A stretch of 64,000 bases of DNA from Sulfuritalea sp. (GTDB lineage: Bacteria; Pseudomonadota; Gammaproteobacteria; Burkholderiales; Rhodocyclaceae): assembly GCA_023700805.1 (NCBI GenBank), contig JAMPYF010000014.1:1-64000 (forward strand). Reading direction: 5' to 3'. The position numbers were made by a program, and so were the translations under genes. The notes under the pieces are model-generated. The model did no database searches. It was not told the DNA's origin and saw only the letters and a program-made list of their open reading frames with translations. Within the stretch, counting starts at the first letter, position 1. The number at the start of each line of letters is the position of its first letter. Positions 60,963 through 64,000 of this stretch are shown piece after piece.

Positions 60963-62498
60963 CTAGGCGGCTTTGCGCCGAAAATCTCGCACGCGAAAAC
61001 CGAGCAGCCACAGGGTGGCGAAATAGCCGGCGATTCCGCCCAGCACCACGCCCGCCAGGCGCAGTACGCGCTGGCTGCCGCTCATCGCCAGCCATGCCGC
61101 ATCCCGGCCGCTGGCAAACCACAACACGCCACCCAGCACGATCAGCGCGGCGACGAGTTTCAGCGTGAACCGACCCCACCCCGGTCGCGGCCGATAGACG
61201 CCGCGCTGGCGCAGGCCACGCCAGAGCAAGCCGGCATTGACGCAGGAGGCGAGGCCGATCGACAGGGCCAGCCCGGCATGCTTGAGCCAGCCGATGAAGG
61301 CGATGTTCATCAGTTGCGTGAGCGCGAGGGTAAGCAGGGCAATCTTCACCGGTGTGCGGATGTCCTGGCGGGCATAGAAGCCCGGGGCCAGCACCTTGAC
61401 CAGGATCAGCCCGGTCAGGCCGATCGAATAGGCGACCAGCGCCTCGCGGGTGCGCAGCACGTCGGCAACGGCAAATGCACCGTACTGAAACAGGGTCGCC
61501 AGCAGTGGTACCGCCAGCATGGCCAGCGCCAGCGAGGCCGGCAGGGTCAGCATCAGGGTCAGGCGCAGGCCCCAGTCGAGCAATGCCGAGAAGTCCTCAG
61601 TATTGCCGCTGGCATGGGTCTTGGCCAGGCTTGGCAGCAGTATGGTGCCAAGCGCCGCACCGAGCAGCCCGGCCGGGAATTCCATCAGGCGGTCGGCATA
61701 GTAGAGCCATGAGACGCTGCCGTTTTCGAGGAAGGAGGCGAATATGGTGTTGATCAGCAGGCTGATCTGCGCCACGGAAACGCCCAGCACGGCCGGTGCC
61801 ATGAGCTTGAGAATGCGCTGCACACCCTCGTCCCGCCAGGCCAGGTCGAAGCGCGGTAACATGCCGATTTTCGCCAGGGCGGGCAACTGGAGTGCCAGCT
61901 GGAGCGCTCCACCCAGAAAAACCGCCCAGGCCAGTGCCAGTACCGGCGGATCGAACCAGGGCGCGGCGAACAGTGCCATGCCGATGAAGGACAGGTTCAG
62001 CAGGACCGGCGTGAAGGCGGGCAGGGCAAACCGGCTCCAGGTGTTGAGGATGCCGGCCGCCAGCGCCACCAGCGACATGAACAGGATGTAGGGGAAGGTG
62101 ATCCGGGTCAGTTCCACGGTGAGCTGGAACTTCCCGGCATCGGCGGCGAAGCCGGGCGCGGTCACCGCGATCAATACGGGCGCTGCGGCCATGCCGAGCG
62201 CAGTGACCGCGATCAGGATCAGGAACAGCACACTGGCGACGCGATCGACCAGGCTCTTGGTTTCCTCGTCGCCGCGGCGACCGCGGTATTCCGCCAGGAC
62301 GGGGACGAAGGCCTGGGAGAAGGCGCCCTCGGCAAACAGGCGGCGCAACAGGTTGGGCAGGCGGAAGGCGACGAAAAAGGCGTCGGTCATCATGCCGGCG
62401 CCGAAGCTGCGGGCGATCACGAAGTCGCGGACAAATCCCAGAATTCGGGACAGCAGGGTCATCCCGCTGACGGTGGCCAGAGCACGGAGCAGATTCAT
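60963..62498 (-). CDS. murJ: Lipid II flippase MurJ
   Basis: 511 residues from ATG 62498 ([20 protein letters not shown]); an upstream in-frame extension was rejected. About 14 membrane helices with [25 protein letters not shown] and other MurJ signatures. It flips the peptidoglycan precursor across the inner membrane. Its stop is immediately beside the ggt stop (no gap). It is divergent from rpsT, the usual arrangement. Confidence 0.96.
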   Translation of the reverse strand: MNLLRALATVSGMTLLSRILGFVRDFVIARSFGAGMMTDAFFVAFRLPNLLRRLFAEGAFSQAFVPVLAEYRGRRGDEETKSLVDRVASVLFLILIAVTALGMAAAPVLIAVTAPGFAADAGKFQLTVELTRITFPYILFMSLVALAAGILNTWSRFALPAFTPVLLNLSFIGMALFAAPWFDPPVLALAWAVFLGGALQLALQLPALAKIGMLPRFDLAWRDEGVQRILKLMAPAVLGVSVAQISLLINTIFASFLENGSVSWLYYADRLMEFPAGLLGAALGTILLPSLAKTHASGNTEDFSALLDWGLRLTLMLTLPASLALAMLAVPLLATLFQYGAFAVADVLRTREALVAYSIGLTGLILVKVLAPGFYARQDIRTPVKIALLTLALTQLMNIAFIGWLKHAGLALSIGLASCVNAGLLWRGLRQRGVYRPRPGWGRFTLKLVAALIVLGGVLWFASGRDAAWLAMSGSQRVLRLAGVVLGGIAGYFATLWLLGFRVRDFRRKAA

Positions 62499-62537
62499 CG
62501 CCTCTATGGTATCCGGGATGTCGCCGCCAGAAGCCGC

Positions 62538-62566
62538 TTGCAATGGGAGGAAGACCCCCCTATAAT
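62538..62566 (+). promoter_or_regulatory. Promoter of rpsT
   Basis: TTGCAA (62538-62543), a 17-base spacer, and perfect TATAAT (62561-62566). Start of transcription near 62573, about 30 bases before the ATG. Confidence 0.85.
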
Positions 62567-62601
62567 CACGCGCTTTCCCAAGATCTACCGGATATCGACA
62601 C

Positions 62602-62862
62602 ATGGCCAATACCGTCCAAGCCCGCAAACGTGCCCGCCAGGCGACCGAGCAGCGCGCTCACAACATGAGCCTGCGTTCGACGTTGCGTACCGCAATCAAG
62701 AAGGTGCGCAAGGCGATCGACGCTGGCGACAAGACCGCGGCGCAGGCGGTGTTCAAGGAGTCGCAGCCGATCATCGACTCGATCGCCGACAAGAACATCG
62801 TGCACAAGAACCTCGCCGCGCGTTCGAAGAGCCGCCTGTCGGCTGCCATCAAGGCACTCTGA
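62602..62862 (+). CDS. rpsT: 30S ribosomal protein S20
   Basis: 86 residues, Lys/Arg-rich, starting [17 protein letters not shown], the standard S20. Single gene with its own promoter and terminator. S20 binds 16S rRNA early in 30S assembly. Confidence 0.98.
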   Translation: MANTVQARKRARQATEQRAHNMSLRSTLRTAIKKVRKAIDAGDKTAAQAVFKESQPIIDSIADKNIVHKNLAARSKSRLSAAIKAL

Positions 62863-62885
62863 ACGCCCAGTATCAAGGGTTCCGA

Positions 62886-62920
62886 AAAAAGGCTGCCTCG
62901 ATTATCGAGGCAGCCTTTTT
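62886..62920 (+). terminator. Terminator of rpsT
   Basis: A 15-bp perfect stem (AAAAAGGCTGCCTCG / CGAGGCAGCCTTTTT) with 5-base loop ATTAT. Confidence 0.95.
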
Positions 62921-63004
62921 ATTTGCCGCAGCCTGTGTGAATTTCGGTATAACCACGTTTGTCATGCTTGTTTGTGAAATCCCCTGCTAAATTATATAAA
63001 TAGG

Positions 63005-63033
63005 TTGAGTTTGCTGAAGTCACTGCATATAAT
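63005..63033 (+). promoter_or_regulatory. Promoter of the 73-residue unknown gene
   Basis: TTGAGT (63005-63010), exactly 17 bases, TATAAT (63028-63033). A second pair TTGTGA / TATAAA (62972-62977, 62995-63000; 17-base spacer) lies just upstream, so there may be two tandem promoters. Confidence 0.75.
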
Positions 63034-63064
63034 CATCTGACTTCATTGAAGTGAAAGGGGTTTT

Positions 63065-63286
63065 ATGCAATCCCATCAGTTCATAAAATATGCATTTCGT
63101 ATCAAGACCCGGCTGGGTGTGGTCGTGGAGAATTTGATGATCCATGGTCGCGACGAGCACGAAGCCCAGCGCAAGCTGCGGCAGGTGTATCACGATTGCC
63201 AGATTCTGGAATGTGTTTGCCATCACGGCAGCGTTCGGGTCCCGGTGGCCAGCTTCGAGGAAGTCGCAAACCTCATCGTTCGCTGA
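63065..63286 (+). CDS. Hypothetical protein, 73 residues
   Basis: I do not recognise this protein. It is basic at the N-terminus (YAFRIKTRLGVVVENLMIHG), has a central helix-like DEHEAQRKLRQVYHDCQ, and a CVCHH motif with three cysteines overall in positions 45-53. No signal peptide or membrane segment. Its start has AAAGGGG at good spacing and a consensus promoter 30 bases upstream, so it is likely expressed. It is convergent with the ParA-like gene. Confidence 0.75.
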   Translation: MQSHQFIKYAFRIKTRLGVVVENLMIHGRDEHEAQRKLRQVYHDCQILECVCHHGSVRVPVASFEEVANLIVR

Positions 63287-63332
63287 GGCTGCGTCGGAAG
63301 TCAGTCACGCTCCGGTTGGCGCTCCCGGAGTT

Positions 63333-64000
63333 TCAGAGAAATCGCGCCGCCCTTAATTCTTCCAGCAAGGCCAGATAGTCCAGTGCACCCCGACTCGACG
63401 CGTTGTGGCTGAATATGTCGCGACTCATGGCCGGCGCTTCCGCGATTGCGACGTTTTCCGAAATCACTGTTTCGCACAGCTCGGCGCCGAATTGCTGGCG
63501 CAGACGATCCTGGATTTCGAAGCTCATCCGGCGCCGCCGGTCGAAGCGCGTCAGCAGGTAACGGCGTTCGATACGCCGTTTGATTACCGGCTCCAGCGCC
63601 TTCAGGGTGTGCTCGATCTGCAGGGCGCCGCGCAGGGACAGATAGTCCGAGGACACGGGAACCAGTATCCTGTCGGCGGCAAAAATCGCGTTGAGCGACA
63701 GCACGCCAAGAAATGGACAGCAGTCGATCATGGCGACGCTTTCGCCGCCGGTGCCTTCCAGCGCCTGCAAGCCGGCGTTGAGCCGGTTGAGGATGGCCGG
63801 CCCCTTGCCGAAGATGGAATCGACCTTGATCAGTTCGGCATGCGCCGGGACCAGGCGGCCTACCCCGTGCCAGATGACGGCGAGTTCATCGAGCGGCCGG
63901 TTATCCTGGTACAGCGCGAACACACTGTTGTGAGCCTCGCCCAGTGCCTGGCCATGGATCGCCGTCAGATGCGCCTGGGGATCGAGGTCGATCAGCAAGC
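63333..64000 (-). CDS. ParA/MinD-like ATPase, N-terminus beyond the window
   Basis: The last ~220 residues of a ParA-family ATPase. LLIDLDPQAHLT is the Walker A' aspartate region; MIDCCPFLGVLSLNAIFAADRILVPVSSDYLSL is the Walker B/DNA-partition block (quoted only in part). The P-loop KGGxGKT would lie beyond position 64000, so the gene is cut by the window edge. No parB is visible to its left. Role (plasmid-like partition, chemoreceptor or polar positioning) cannot be decided here. Confidence 0.82.
   Translation of the reverse strand, partial: LLIDLDPQAHLTAIHGQALGEAHNSVFALYQDNRPLDELAVIWHGVGRLVPAHAELIKVDSIFGKGPAILNRLNAGLQALEGTGGESVAMIDCCPFLGVLSLNAIFAADRILVPVSSDYLSLRGALQIEHTLKALEPVIKRRIERRYLLTRFDRRRRMSFEIQDRLRQQFGAELCETVISENVAIAEAPAMSRDIFSHNASSRGALDYLALLEELRAARFL

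Noticed and set aside
63310-63330. CGGTTGGCGCTCCCGG after the 73-residue gene as a motif copy
   Set aside because: The second half of the core (CTGG) is replaced by CTCCC and the flanking conservation is missing.

Overview
The window looks like chromosomal DNA of a GC-rich betaproteobacterium, most likely Rhodocyclales or a close relative (Sulfuritalea/Sterolibacterium/Azoarcus-like). This rests on gene order (ndk-rlmN-pilF-rodZ-ispG-hisS-yfgM-bamB-der-hfq-hflX-hflK-hflC-hisZ-purA), HisZ-type histidine regulation, a DctPQM TRAP transporter with DctSR, a pyrophosphate-dependent phosphofructokinase beside a proton-pumping pyrophosphatase, and several periplasmic multihaem proteins. No phage, insertion sequence or CRISPR array was seen. 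Species assignment is inference.

Layout. 1-150: 3' end of a 5S rRNA and its terminator. 229-2137: accA and a short tilS. 2131-7991: dctSR two-component system divergent from dctP-dctQ-dctM. 8155-23679: a long + strand housekeeping run (ndk, rlmN, pilF, rodZ, ispG, hisS, yfgM, bamB, der, hfq, hflX, hflKC, yjeT, hisZ, purA), many genes overlapping by 1-14 bases. 23755-30250: tRNA-Leu(CAG), rnr, a fatty-acid desaturase, rpmG/rpmB, radC, coaBC, dut. 30347-33839: a minus-strand respiratory operon encoding a NapC/NirT tetrahaem cytochrome, an ethylbenzene-dehydrogenase-like haem protein with a CX3CH site, a dihaem c4-type cytochrome and an FCSD-type flavoprotein. 34271-46383: the glyoxylate/isocitrate branch point (aceB, a LysR regulator, aceA, then icd and aceK divergent), with rraA, clpA/clpS and a cold-shock gene between. 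46380-53575: rluE, an Ala/Pro/Lys-rich exported small protein, DUF192, slyX, sodB, xseA, exbBD, lpxK, a Trm112-like gene and kdsB. 53647-59208: adk, two different phosphofructokinases and hppA, a pyrophosphate/adenylate energy cluster. 59205-64000: ggt, murJ, rpsT, an unknown 73-residue protein and an incomplete ParA-like ATPase.

How genes work together. DctSR probably senses C4-dicarboxylates and controls their TRAP uptake. AceA/AceB bypass the decarboxylating TCA steps while AceK sets flux through Icd, suiting growth on acetate or fatty/aromatic acids. Pfp makes glycolysis reversible at the cost of PPi, and HppA couples PPi to the proton gradient. The four-gene cytochrome/flavoprotein operon could link a periplasmic sulfur (or other) donor to the quinone or cytochrome c pool.

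The most striking non-genic signal is a dispersed motif of about 24 bases with core CCAGCGCCAACT. It occurs eight times, inside six unrelated genes and two intergenic regions, with conservation extending beyond the core. I do not recognise it as a known repeat.
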